This document shows positions 54,144 through 62,415 of a stretch of DNA of 64,000 bases, piece after piece. The stretch is taken from positions 248,001 to 312,000 of the forward strand of contig NZ_MUHF01000003.1 in assembly GCF_002217435.1 (NCBI RefSeq), given 5' to 3'. The translations under genes were made by a program, and so were the position numbers. The notes beneath the pieces were generated by a model, which saw only the letters and a program-made list of their open reading frames with translations, did not search any database and was not told where the DNA came from. The DNA comes from Flavobacterium reichenbachii. GTDB lineage: Bacteria > Bacteroidota > Bacteroidia > Flavobacteriales > Flavobacteriaceae. Position 1 is the stretch's first letter. Every line of letters begins with the position of its first letter.

Positions 54144-54479
54144 ATGGATTTAACTTGGAATGAGTTCGAAAGAACCGATATGCGTGTGGGAACAATTATA
54201 GAAATAAATGATTTTCCAGAAGCAAGAAAACCAGCTTATCAGCTTACTATTGATTTTGGTGATGCAATTGGAATCAGAAAATCATCGGCACAAATTACCA
54301 AACGATATTCAAAAGAAGAATTACTCAATCGCCAGATTGTGGGCGTAGTTAATTTTCCTAAAAAACAAATAGGTAAATTTATGAGTGAATGTCTGGTTCT
54401 TGGCGCTGTGGGCGAGGAGGGAGATGTAATTTTACTAGCTCCCGATTTTAAAATAGAAAACGGGTTAAGGATTGGTTAG
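54144..54479 (+). CDS. csaA: tRNA-binding protein CsaA
   Basis: 111 residues, the whole protein being one OB-fold tRNA-binding domain. Starts MDLTWNEFERTDMRVGTIIE, and has ARKPAYQLTIDFGDAIGIRKSSAQIT and VNFPKKQIGKFMSECLVLGA, matching CsaA, which binds tRNA as a dimer and has chaperone-like activity with exported proteins. The last 32 bases overlap the convergent YIP1 gene. Confidence 0.95.
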   Translation: MDLTWNEFERTDMRVGTIIEINDFPEARKPAYQLTIDFGDAIGIRKSSAQITKRYSKEELLNRQIVGVVNFPKKQIGKFMSECLVLGAVGEEGDVILLAPDFKIENGLRIG

Positions 54480-55137
54480 GAAAAGGCTGGAATAAATCGA
54501 TAATTAGAAATAGAGCAAGTGCAGCACACGCTATCAAAACCGCTGCAATAACTACGTTTAAAACTGCTTTGAAAATCGAGAATTTTTGGACCACAGACAG
54601 ACCTATAACGAGTAGAATAATAGACCAGATTACAAGAAGTATATCTATAATAACATACAAATAATATATTTGATAGTAGGGTGATTCTATTAAAAGGTAG
54701 GAAAGGCTCGATTGAAAAATAAGGCTCCCGTAAATTGGAAACTGAATTGCTGTTAGAAATATAGAACATATAGATGGAATCATTGCATAGGCAATAATTT
54801 TTAAAATTGATCTTGTATCTCCTTGGCCATTCATCCATTTTCCGGCCCATTTTAATGCCGCTGCAAGCAGTAAGTTAAATAGTTGTCCAAAACTTATTCC
54901 GATTAATATAACACAGATAATTACTCCCCAAAAAGGTAAATAATCCCCCATGTTCTTAGATAAAGCTTTGTCTAAGGCTTTTGAAATCCCTGATAAAATT
55001 AAGAGCAGCGTTACATACTTACTGTATTTATGAGTTTCGATGAAAGTGAAAACTTGCTTTGGAGAAAACCATATTTTTGTTAAAACGTTTACAGGTGTAA
55101 CTAAACTCTCTATTTCAGGATTGTCATTATTAATCAT
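54448..55137 (-). CDS. YIP1 family membrane protein
   Basis: 229 residues from the ATG at 55137. The start nearest the upstream gene gives a typical 8-bp overlap with it; an earlier in-frame ATG at 55158 would deepen the overlap to 29 bp. Five membrane helices: about 45-65, 73-100, 125-150, 160-185 and 190-215. NVLTKIWFSPKQVFTFIETHK is the Yip1-type N-terminal element. Bacterial relatives have no established role. Its stop lies inside the csaA 3' end. Confidence 0.85.
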   Translation of the reverse strand: MINNDNPEIESLVTPVNVLTKIWFSPKQVFTFIETHKYSKYVTLLLILSGISKALDKALSKNMGDYLPFWGVIICVILIGISFGQLFNLLLAAALKWAGKWMNGQGDTRSILKIIAYAMIPSICSIFLTAIQFPIYGSLIFQSSLSYLLIESPYYQIYYLYVIIDILLVIWSIILLVIGLSVVQKFSIFKAVLNVVIAAVLIACAALALFLIIDLFQPFPNQSLTRFLF

Positions 55138-55687
55138 TTTTCGTCTTGATTGTTTCAATTAATTGCTGTAAAATTACTTGTCCTTCTTCCCAATATTTTA
55201 AATCTGAGTCCGAATTAATGTGTCCTTTCTGGCCGACATTTACGAAATCACTTCCCCATTGTGCTGCAAAATATTTTTTTCTTTCAAAAGAGGCATAAGG
55301 ATCATTCTCGCTTGCGACAACTATTGAAGGAAACGGAAGTTTATAAACAGGCATTGGTGAAAAATTTCGAATGGAATCTGGTGTGTGCAGTGGCGAATCT
55401 ACATCTGCAGGAGCAACTAATAAGGCACCGACTATATTTTTGTTGTTGTTTTTTTCTGCCCAATGCAGTACAAGAGAAACAGCCAGACTGTGTGCAATCA
55501 AAATAGTCGGAGTTTTTAATTTAGAAACTTCTTCGTTTAATCTTTCAACCCAATCTTCCAGAATTGGTTCGTCCCAATTGTCCTGAACAATTCTATTTGA
55601 ATTTTTAAATTTTTCGTGCCAAAAGGTCTGCCAATGTTTTTCGCCAGAATTACCTAGTCCTGGCAGTATTAATAAATTTGTTTCCAT
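55130..55687 (-). CDS. RBBP9/YdeN-type alpha/beta hydrolase
   Basis: 185 residues. Short serine hydrolase: LLILPGLGNSGEKHWQTFWHEK at the start, nucleophile elbow LIAHSLAVSLVLHWA (Ser in AHSLA), acid in VVASENDPYASFE, and His in VGQKGHINSDSDLKYW, the RBBP9 hallmark. The substrate is unknown. The first gene of a pair with the YIP1 protein, which overlaps its end by 8 bp. Confidence 0.92.
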   Translation of the reverse strand: METNLLILPGLGNSGEKHWQTFWHEKFKNSNRIVQDNWDEPILEDWVERLNEEVSKLKTPTILIAHSLAVSLVLHWAEKNNNKNIVGALLVAPADVDSPLHTPDSIRNFSPMPVYKLPFPSIVVASENDPYASFERKKYFAAQWGSDFVNVGQKGHINSDSDLKYWEEGQVILQQLIETIKTKND

Positions 55688-55710
55688 TGCCGTGGATTTT
55701 TATTTAATGG

Positions 55711-56535
55711 TTATTTCTTCTGTTCTTTTATAATCCTGTTTACTTCATTAATTAATAGCGGAAAAGCAGGTTCTGTCATTCCGTGGCCGTAACCGTCGAG
55801 CTCAAAAAGTTTAGTTTGTTTGTGGCCGACAAGTTTCATCATTCTGGCCATATAAGCATTTTCTTCATAACGGCCCAGCATTTCGAGTTCGCGGTCTCCC
55901 GTTATGAGTAATAACGGAGGAGCGTCGGCACGTACATAATACAGTGGAGCAAATGCATCTATAGTAGGTTGTGTTTCTGGAATACCATTTTCTTTTCTAA
56001 TTTCGAAATGTGTAATGCATTGACCGCTAAACGGAATAAGTCCTGCGATTTTATTTGCATCAATTCCTTCTTTTTGCAGCCACTTTTTATCCAGACCAAT
56101 CATTGATGATAAATAACCGCCGGCAGAATGTCCTGAAACAAAGATTAAAGAAGAATCGCCTCCATAATTTGCAATGTTATTAAAAACCCATGCGACTGCA
56201 GCTGCTGCATCTTCAATATATTTTGGTGCTTTTACCTTTGGACTTAGTCTGTAATTAACTCCAATAACTGCAAAACCTTTGTTTTTGAGAGCTTCTGGAA
56301 TTTCTTTACTGCCGCCTGTTAATCCTCCTCCATGAAACCAAACAATAGTCGCAAAATTTTTACTGTTTTTAGGATAATAAATGTCCAATACGCAGCGTTC
56401 ATTAATATAACTGTCAGATTTATTAACTCCGGCATTGTAATATTGAATGTTTGATTTTGTTTCGTATTCTGTTTTTTGAGCAAAAACAGTTATGGAGAGA
56501 AAGAGAAAGAAAAATAACGGAAGTAATTTTTTCAT
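55711..56535 (-). CDS. Exported alpha/beta hydrolase, carboxylesterase-like
   Basis: 274 residues from the ATG at 56535 (MKKLLPLFFFLFLSITVFAQ, Sec signal); an earlier in-frame start adds 26 residues before the signal and is rejected. Hormone-sensitive-lipase-type layout: RCVLDIYYPKNSKNFATIVW, HGGGLTGGSKEIP (oxyanion HGGG), elbow IFVSGHSAGGYLSSMIG (Ser in GHSAG), acid in LLITGDRELEML and His in GYGHGMTEPAFP. Secreted esterase; substrate unknown. Confidence 0.93.
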   Translation of the reverse strand: MKKLLPLFFFLFLSITVFAQKTEYETKSNIQYYNAGVNKSDSYINERCVLDIYYPKNSKNFATIVWFHGGGLTGGSKEIPEALKNKGFAVIGVNYRLSPKVKAPKYIEDAAAAVAWVFNNIANYGGDSSLIFVSGHSAGGYLSSMIGLDKKWLQKEGIDANKIAGLIPFSGQCITHFEIRKENGIPETQPTIDAFAPLYYVRADAPPLLLITGDRELEMLGRYEENAYMARMMKLVGHKQTKLFELDGYGHGMTEPAFPLLINEVNRIIKEQKK

Positions 56536-56568
56536 TTTATAATTTTTAAAACTAGAAATTAAATATAT

Positions 56569-56601
56569 AAAAAAAGTCCAAATTGCAGGACAAATTGGAC
56601 T
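56569..56601 (-). terminator. Terminator of the DUF3276 gene
   Basis: AGTCCAA / TTGGACT arms followed by a T tract on the minus strand. Confidence 0.7.
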
Positions 56602-56630
56602 CGTACTTTTCAAAAAAAGCTATAATGGGA

Positions 56631-57014
56631 TTAAATATCGTCAAAATCAATATCAGTAAAACTATTTCTGTTTCCTTCAGGTTTATCAGAACCGTATTCT
56701 TTTTTAAAGTCTTTTTGATGTCTTTCAGAAATAACTTCCTCGCCTTTGTGGTTTAAGACATATGAGGTCATTTCTTCTAATATTTCAGCAAAAGCAGCAA
56801 AATCTTCTTTGTATAAATAAATTTTGTGTTTTTTGAAATGGAACGAACCGTCTTCTTCAGTAAATTTTTTGCTTTCGGTAATGGTGATGTAATAATCGTC
56901 TGCCTTTGTAGCTCTCACATCAAAGAAATAAGTTCTTCTTCCTGCTCGTAATACTTTAGAAAAAATCTCTTCTTTTTCTAACATGTCATTTTCTCTCATA
57001 ATACGTTCTATCAT
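56631..57014 (-). CDS. DUF3276/PUR-alpha-like nucleic-acid-binding protein
   Basis: 127 residues; the ATG at 56999 (MRENDMLEKEE) is also possible. PUR-like fold: IFSKVLRAGRRTYFFDVRAT, DDYYITITESKKFTEEDGSF and FKKHKIYLYKEDFAAFAEIL, the beta-beta-beta-beta-alpha repeat known from the Bacteroidota and Borrelia PUR proteins. A disordered acidic tail follows (GSDKPEGNRNSFTDIDFDD). Binds single-stranded nucleic acid in the related proteins; cytoplasmic. Confidence 0.92.
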   Translation of the reverse strand: MIERIMRENDMLEKEEIFSKVLRAGRRTYFFDVRATKADDYYITITESKKFTEEDGSFHFKKHKIYLYKEDFAAFAEILEEMTSYVLNHKGEEVISERHQKDFKKEYGSDKPEGNRNSFTDIDFDDI

Positions 57015-57067
57015 TTTTGGAATTAATAGTAATCAAAAATCATAAAAAATTATCTATTACGCAACAT

Positions 57068-58846
57068 TTAAAGTAATTCTTTTTCCGAAAGTTGTTTTAA
57101 ATATAACGCTGCATAATAGCCGCCCTGATTTATTAATTGATTATGAGAACCTTGTTGTATTATTTTTCCATCCTCTAAAATGATAATTTTATCAGCATTT
57201 TTTGCAGACGAAACACGATGACTTACTATTATCGTAGTTTTGTCTTTGCAGATTTCAAATAAATTATTCAAAATTGTTTCTTCAGTTTCCGTATCTACAG
57301 CAGACAGGCAATCATCAAATAGTAGTATTGCCGGGTTTTTAATTATAGCTCTGGCGATAGAAACACGCTGTTTTTGTCCGCCGGAAAGGGTAATTCCTCT
57401 TTCTCCTAAAATCGTATCATATTGTTTGTTAAAAGCAATAATATTATCATGTACCACAGCATTTTTTGCGGCTTCAATTACTTGGTCATCTGTCGCATTT
57501 TGGTTTCCAAATTTAATATTGTTTTTAATAGTATCAGAAAACAAGAAAGCATCCTGAGGTACAATTCCGATATTATTTCTCAGATCATTTAAGTTTAGTG
57601 AGCTTATTTCACTTTCATCGATCGTAATTTTACCAGCAGTCACATCATACAATCTGGAAATTAAAGATAATATAGTCGATTTTCCCGAACCTGTTTTTCC
57701 TAAAATAGCCAATGTTTCTCCTTTTTTTACTGTAAAAGAGACATTTTTTAAAGCCTCGATATTCGTGTCTTCGTAAACGTAACTTACGTTTTCAAAAGAA
57801 ATAGAGCCTTGAATCTCAGAAGAATTTTCGTTGTTGTTTTTTATTTCTGGTTCAATTTTCAAAAATTCATTCAAACGTTTTTGAGATGCTTCTGCTTCCT
57901 GGACCATAGATGAAACCCATCCTAGAGAAGCTACAGGCCATGTCAGCATGTTTACATATAAGATAAACTCAGCAATAGTTCCAATATTTTGAATGGTGCC
58001 ATTAATATACATTAAGCCTCCAAAATAGATTACCACCAAATTACTAATTCCGATTAAAGCAATCATTAAAGGACCAAACAACGATTGTACTTTGGCTAAA
58101 TCCAAACTTTTAGCTTTGCTTTCCTCAGCAAGAGCAACCATATTTTCCTGATTTTTGTTTTCTAATGAATAGGCTTTTATAACGCGAATTCCCGAAAATA
58201 TCTCCTGCGAAAAACTAGAAACTTTAGACAAATACTGCTGAAAGGTGGTACTTCGTTTATTGATTTCTGAACTCAGTTTAAATATACAATACGATAGAAT
58301 TGGTAAAGGTAAAATTGTATACAGCGTTAGCAAAGGCGAAACATTATACATATATAGTATTACAATAGCAAAACGAATAAATGTATTTATTGTATACATT
58401 ACAGCGGGACCAACATACATTCGTACTTTAGAAACATCTTCGCTGATACGGTTCATTAAGTCTCCGGTTCGGTTTTGCTTGTAGAAGTTCTGCGAAAGAT
58501 TTTCATATTGTTTGAAAACTTCGTTTTTAAGATCAAATTCAATGTGGCGAGACATTACAATCAAAGTCTGGCGCATTAAAAAAGTCAAAACACCGCCCAC
58601 AACAGCACTCAGTATGATTAAAAGTACATTATGAATCAATTCTTGTTTGTATGAACTTCTGATAATTTCAGAAACCTGATCGGTATTTGATGATTTAATA
58701 AATCGTTCTATAACATCAAAAGACTCACTGACAAGCTTTGGAGTAAATAAAAAGAAAATTTGTGCGATAATAGTTGTTAAAATCCCAAGCGAAAAACTAT
58801 ATTTATATTTAATGAAATATTTGTTTAAATAGCGTAATTCTTTCAT
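57068..58846 (-). CDS. ABC transporter, fused permease and ATPase (exporter type)
   Basis: 592 residues, homodimeric half-transporter. Six membrane helices in about 15-310, with the coupling regions RTGDLMNRISEDVSKVRM and GIRVIKAYSLE. ATPase domain 340-590: Walker A LAILGKTGSGKSTILSL near 380, Q-loop GIVPQDAFLFSDT, signature LSGGQKQRVSIARA near 485, Walker B AILLFDDCLSAVD (note Cys after the acidic pair), and H-loop IIVSHRVSSA. Lipid- or multidrug-type exporter; substrate unknown. Confidence 0.95.
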   Translation of the reverse strand: MKELRYLNKYFIKYKYSFSLGILTTIIAQIFFLFTPKLVSESFDVIERFIKSSNTDQVSEIIRSSYKQELIHNVLLIILSAVVGGVLTFLMRQTLIVMSRHIEFDLKNEVFKQYENLSQNFYKQNRTGDLMNRISEDVSKVRMYVGPAVMYTINTFIRFAIVILYMYNVSPLLTLYTILPLPILSYCIFKLSSEINKRSTTFQQYLSKVSSFSQEIFSGIRVIKAYSLENKNQENMVALAEESKAKSLDLAKVQSLFGPLMIALIGISNLVVIYFGGLMYINGTIQNIGTIAEFILYVNMLTWPVASLGWVSSMVQEAEASQKRLNEFLKIEPEIKNNNENSSEIQGSISFENVSYVYEDTNIEALKNVSFTVKKGETLAILGKTGSGKSTILSLISRLYDVTAGKITIDESEISSLNLNDLRNNIGIVPQDAFLFSDTIKNNIKFGNQNATDDQVIEAAKNAVVHDNIIAFNKQYDTILGERGITLSGGQKQRVSIARAIIKNPAILLFDDCLSAVDTETEETILNNLFEICKDKTTIIVSHRVSSAKNADKIIILEDGKIIQQGSHNQLINQGGYYAALYLKQLSEKELL

Positions 58847-58993
58847 TTTTTTAAGATATTCAATGTTAAAATGATATTGATTTTAAGCATTACTTTCAAT
58901 TAAAAGCAATAGATGATACAATATTATTAAAATTAATTGATTGATAATTTGTTATTATAAAGATAAAAAATTAGCACATGTGTATTTTTTGAT

Positions 58994-59001
58994 TATGTTT
59001 G
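58994..59001 (+). promoter_or_regulatory. -7 box of the amino-acid dehydrogenase gene
   Basis: TATGTTTG, 51 bases before the ATG. Confidence 0.45.
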
Positions 59002-59052
59002 AGATGTCTTTTTGACGAATTCATAATTTTAAACAAATAATATAGTAGCGCT

Positions 59053-60159
59053 ATGGATGCAACTTTCGCAACTGGAAAAGAACTTCAAAAAATGGATCCT
59101 GTTTTTGGTCAGTTATCTTTTGACGATCACGAACAAATTGTATTTTGCAATGACAAAGATACAGGTTTAAAAGCAATTATTGGTATTCATAATTCGGTTA
59201 TGGGGCCAGCATTAGGAGGTACTAGAATGTGGAATTACAATACCGAATGGGAAGCATTAAACGATGTTTTGCGTCTTTCTAGAGGTATGACTTATAAATC
59301 TGCAATTACAGGACTTAATATTGGTGGTGGAAAAGCAGTAATTATTGGTGATGCCAAAACGCAGAAAACTCCTGAGCTGATGCGTAAATTTGGTGAATTC
59401 GTTCACTCTTTAAGCGGACGTTATATTACAGCTGAAGATGTTGGAATGGAAACAAAAGACATGGACACTGTTAGAGACGTAACACCATATGTTACGGGTA
59501 TTTCTGAAGAAAGAGGTGGTTCTGGAAATCCTTCTCCAATAACAGCTTATGGTGTTTATTTGGGAATGAAAGCAGCTGCAAAAAGCCAATTTGGTTCTGA
59601 TGTTTTAGAAGGTAAAAAAGTTTTGGTTCAGGGAATTGGACACGTGGGTGAGGCTTTGGTAGAATATTTGACTAAAGAAGGAGCTCAGGTTACGATTACA
59701 GATATCAACGAAGAAAAATTATACCAGACAGCTTCAAAATATAACGCCACAATTTATACTGGTGAAGATTTGTATACTGCAGATGTTGATATTTATGCGC
59801 CATGTGCAATGGGAGCAACTATTAACGATGATACTGTAAACAAGATTAAAGCTAAAGTTATTGCTGGTGCAGCCAACAATCAGCTGGCAGATGAAAATGT
59901 ACACGGAGCAAGATTAACAGAAAGAGGTATTTTATACGCACCTGATTTCTTGATTAATGCTGGTGGAATCATCAATGTTTATGCTGAATTAGAGCATTAT
60001 GGCAAAGCTGAAATCATGAGCAAAACCGAAAATATCTATAATACTACTTTAGAAATTATCGATTACGCGGCTAAAAACGGAATCACAACGCATAAAGCGG
60101 CGCTTACAATTGCTCAAAATCGTATCGATCAGAGAAAAATTGAGAACAGCAAAAAATAA
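59053..60159 (+). CDS. Glu/Leu/Phe/Val dehydrogenase
   Basis: 368 residues. Oxidatively deaminates an amino acid to its keto acid with NAD. The catalytic region is DVLRLSRGMTYKSAITGLNIGGGKAVI (key Lys in GGGKAV), near residues 75-100, and MGPALGGTRMW. The Rossmann motif VLVQGIGHVGEALVEYL is near 195. Length and GTRMW are like leucine dehydrogenase rather than the 440-residue glutamate enzyme, so branched-chain amino acids are the likelier substrate. Own promoter and strong terminator. Confidence 0.93.
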   Translation: MDATFATGKELQKMDPVFGQLSFDDHEQIVFCNDKDTGLKAIIGIHNSVMGPALGGTRMWNYNTEWEALNDVLRLSRGMTYKSAITGLNIGGGKAVIIGDAKTQKTPELMRKFGEFVHSLSGRYITAEDVGMETKDMDTVRDVTPYVTGISEERGGSGNPSPITAYGVYLGMKAAAKSQFGSDVLEGKKVLVQGIGHVGEALVEYLTKEGAQVTITDINEEKLYQTASKYNATIYTGEDLYTADVDIYAPCAMGATINDDTVNKIKAKVIAGAANNQLADENVHGARLTERGILYAPDFLINAGGIINVYAELEHYGKAEIMSKTENIYNTTLEIIDYAAKNGITTHKAALTIAQNRIDQRKIENSKK

Positions 60160-60185
60160 TTTTAGACTATTAGTTTAATTCTCGA

Positions 60186-60252
60186 GTCTCAGTATCGGTC
60201 CTAGTTTTTAATATTATTTTAAAACCAGGACCGATAACTGAGACTTTTTTTT
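60186..60252 (+). terminator. Long hairpin terminator of the amino-acid dehydrogenase gene
   Basis: GTCTCAGT-ATCGGTCCT and its near complement AGGACCGAT-AACTGAGAC form a long stem with an AT-rich loop, followed by eight T residues. Confidence 0.85.
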
Positions 60253-60323
60253 AATAAAAAATATAATTGATTGCGAAAAGTGTTTTTTATGGGATTAAAT
60301 TTTAATTTAAACTCTTAAATTCT

Positions 60324-60331
60324 TATTTTTG
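60324..60331 (+). promoter_or_regulatory. nusB -7 box
   Basis: TATTTTTG. The TTG at 60329-60331 is part of this box and therefore cannot be the start codon of the reading frame that begins there. Confidence 0.6.
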
Positions 60332-60358
60332 CAGCCTAATTTTAAATGTTCTTACAAG

Positions 60359-61303
60359 GTGGTAAATAGAAGACACATACGCGTTAAAGTAATGCAGTCC
60401 ATTTATGCAATGCATCAAAGCGGCTCTGATAATCTGGAAAAAGAAGAAAAATTCCTTTTTTACAGCATAGATAACATTCAGGACTTATATCTTATAATGC
60501 TTTCTTCATTGATAGAAATTTGTAAAAAAGAATCTGTTTTTTTACATCTTTCAAGCAAAAAACATCTTGCAACTGCTGCAGAACGTAATCCGAATCAAAA
60601 ATTTGTTAACAACAAAATTTTCCAGCTTCTTGCAGAAAGCAATTCACTTAGTATCGCTTTAGAGAATCGTAAAATCAATAACTGGTCCTTAAATGACGAT
60701 TATATTATTTTACTTTTAAATGATATCAAGTCAAGCGAATTGTATGCAAAATACATGAGCAATTCTACCAATACATTTGAAGAAGACAGACAATTTGTTA
60801 TTGATTTATTTGCAGATGTAATCGTTCCTAACGAAAAATTATACGAATACCTGGAAGATGATAAATTGACTTGGGTTGATGATATTCCTGTTGTAAACAC
60901 GCACATCATTAAACAATTGAAAGCTATTAAAACTGAAGATTCAGACGATTTTAGAGTTCCAAAATTGTATAAAGATGTTGAGGATAAAGATTTTGCAAAA
61001 GATTTATTTAGAAGAACAGTTTTAAACGAATCAATATTAGCAAAAGAATACGAAGACAAAACTCCAAATTGGGACAGCGATCGTATTGCAGAAATTGATA
61101 CTATTATTTTGAAAATGGCGATTTGCGAATTTTTAAAATTTCCATCGATTCCTGTAAAAGTAACTCTTAACGAATATTTAGAAATTGCAAAAGAGTATTC
61201 TACACCAAAAAGCAGTATTTTTATCAACGGAATTTTAGATAATTTGGTAAAAGAGCTTCAGGCTAACAAAAAGATGATAAAAGTCGGACGTGGTCTGATG
61301 TAA
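60359..61303 (+). CDS. nusB: Transcription antitermination factor NusB, long form
   Basis: 314 residues from the GTG at 60359 (MVNRRHIRVKVMQSIYAMHQ); the motif NRRHIR...KVMQSIYA is the normal NusB start. It binds boxA RNA with NusE (S10) in antitermination of rRNA operons. E. coli NusB has about 140 residues. Here about 170 extra residues (FLFYSIDNIQDLYLIMLSSL and following) lie between the N-terminal helix and the main domain near 190-305: NESILAKEYEDKTPNWD, AEIDTIILKMAICEFLKFPSI and VKVTLNEYLEIAKEYSTPKS. This longer layout is usual for Bacteroidota. Confidence 0.95.
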   Translation: MVNRRHIRVKVMQSIYAMHQSGSDNLEKEEKFLFYSIDNIQDLYLIMLSSLIEICKKESVFLHLSSKKHLATAAERNPNQKFVNNKIFQLLAESNSLSIALENRKINNWSLNDDYIILLLNDIKSSELYAKYMSNSTNTFEEDRQFVIDLFADVIVPNEKLYEYLEDDKLTWVDDIPVVNTHIIKQLKAIKTEDSDDFRVPKLYKDVEDKDFAKDLFRRTVLNESILAKEYEDKTPNWDSDRIAEIDTIILKMAICEFLKFPSIPVKVTLNEYLEIAKEYSTPKSSIFINGILDNLVKELQANKKMIKVGRGLM

Positions 61304-61366
61304 AGCTTTAAATTTCAGAATTCAAAAAAATATTTAAACAAATACTAAACAACAAAAACAAAAATT

Positions 61367-61642
61367 ATGCAGGATTTAATCAAATTTGCTCCTTATTTAT
61401 TAATGTTTGTGGTACTTTATTTCTTCATGATCAGACCGCAGCAGAAAAGAGCAAAAAACGAGAAAGAATTTGAAAGCGGTCTTAAAGTAGGCGATAAAAT
61501 AATTACTAAAAGTGGTTTTCACGGTAAAATAGTTGAACTTGCAGATACTACTGTTGTGATCGAAACTATGTCTGGAAAATTAAAATTAGAGCGTTCAGCT
61601 ATTTCTATGGAAATGAGTGCTGCTTTGAATAAAAAGGCGTAA
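61367..61642 (+). CDS. yajC: Preprotein translocase subunit YajC
   Basis: 91 residues. One N-terminal membrane helix (YLLMFVVLYFFMIRPQQKRAK) with the signature FMIRPQQKR at its end, then a short cytoplasmic domain (LKVGDKIITKSGFHGKIVEL). Associates with SecDF at the Sec translocon. It follows nusB by 63 bp, probably in one transcript; in relatives I recall additional genes between or after these two, but I cannot confirm that. Confidence 0.95.
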   Translation: MQDLIKFAPYLLMFVVLYFFMIRPQQKRAKNEKEFESGLKVGDKIITKSGFHGKIVELADTTVVIETMSGKLKLERSAISMEMSAALNKKA

Positions 61643-61660
61643 GCTTTTTAAAAATTTTCA

Positions 61661-61678
61661 ATCCCGAAACTTCGGGAT
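61661..61678. repeat. ATCCCGAAACTTCGGGAT palindrome
   Basis: Perfect outer arms (ATCCCGAA / TTCGGGAT, AC loop); same family as 13731, 17249, 17958 and 61801. Confidence 0.6.
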
Positions 61679-61729
61679 AAATCCCAAATTCCAATCCCGA
61701 ATCTTCGGAAGGAGTTTGGGATTTTTTTT
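61679..61729 (+). terminator. yajC terminator
   Basis: AAATCCCAAA / TTTGGGATTT arms (61679-61688 and 61715-61724), inner CCGAATCTTCGG hairpin, then a T tract. Confidence 0.75.
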
Positions 61730-61745
61730 GCGCAATATTTTACCT

Positions 61746-61785
61746 AAAAAAACCTTTGTCAAAGTTTTAAATTTGACAAAGGTTT
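61746..61785 (-). terminator. Terminator of the YdeI-like gene
   Basis: AAACCTTTGTCAAA / TTTGACAAAGGTTT perfect arms around an 8-base loop, with a T tract on the minus strand. Confidence 0.75.
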
Positions 61786-61800
61786 ATATTATTAATTCTC

Positions 61801-61820
61801 AATCCCGAAGTTTCGGGATT
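61801..61820. repeat. AATCCCGAAGTTTCGGGATT palindrome
   Basis: Perfect 9-bp arms around GT; second copy of the TCCCGAA family within 150 bp, one on each side of the convergent terminators. Confidence 0.6.
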
Positions 61821-61830
61821 GAGAATTAAA

Positions 61831-62415
61831 CTACCTGTATTTATCATTCAGCCCGACATTTGCTAAAATCATAGGAATCACTTTTTCAATTCTTGAGAGT
61901 TTCGTTTTTTCCTGTTTGGCTGTTTCAATATATTCTAAAAATTCATATTGTTTGTAAGGAGCAAACTTTTGAAATGCTTCTCTTAACGCAGGATTCAAAA
62001 TCATTTCTTTATCCAATAACTCGGAGACAATTGCTTCTTTCTTTGCAGGTTTAATGATTTTACCTTGCTTTTCATTTTCAATAGCTTCAGCAATATATTC
62101 TAAAATATCTTTTTCATTCACTTCTTCTTTCGACCTAAAACGCCATTGAAGCAAAGACTTTGTTACATCTTTCTGAGCGTTGATTAGTTTGTTTTTATCG
62201 TCTTTTAGAAATACGCCATTGAAAAACCAAATTGCAAAATAATCTTTAAATCCCCCAAGACCAATTACATTTTTTTTATTGTAAACATAAACCGGAGCGC
62301 CCCATTTTACTGTTTCAACAAGCTCGGTTTTATCAATAATTGATTTTAGAAAAAGGATTTCTTCTTCCCAATTATTCATTTTGTCCCAAACGTGTTTTTT
62401 AACAGCATCATCCAT
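61831..62415 (-). CDS. YdeI/OmpD-associated family protein (DUF1801-like)
   Basis: 194 residues. The N-terminal DUF1801 part has VETVKWGAPVYVYNKKNVIGLGGFKDY, and the C-terminal YdeI part shows LLDKEMILNPALREAFQKFAPY, then EYIETAKQEKTKLSRIEKVI. These proteins are of unknown function; some are linked to stress or antimicrobial-peptide responses. The stop of the upstream pepT gene lies directly adjacent (1 bp), so they are co-transcribed. Confidence 0.88.
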   Translation of the reverse strand: MDDAVKKHVWDKMNNWEEEILFLKSIIDKTELVETVKWGAPVYVYNKKNVIGLGGFKDYFAIWFFNGVFLKDDKNKLINAQKDVTKSLLQWRFRSKEEVNEKDILEYIAEAIENEKQGKIIKPAKKEAIVSELLDKEMILNPALREAFQKFAPYKQYEFLEYIETAKQEKTKLSRIEKVIPMILANVGLNDKYR

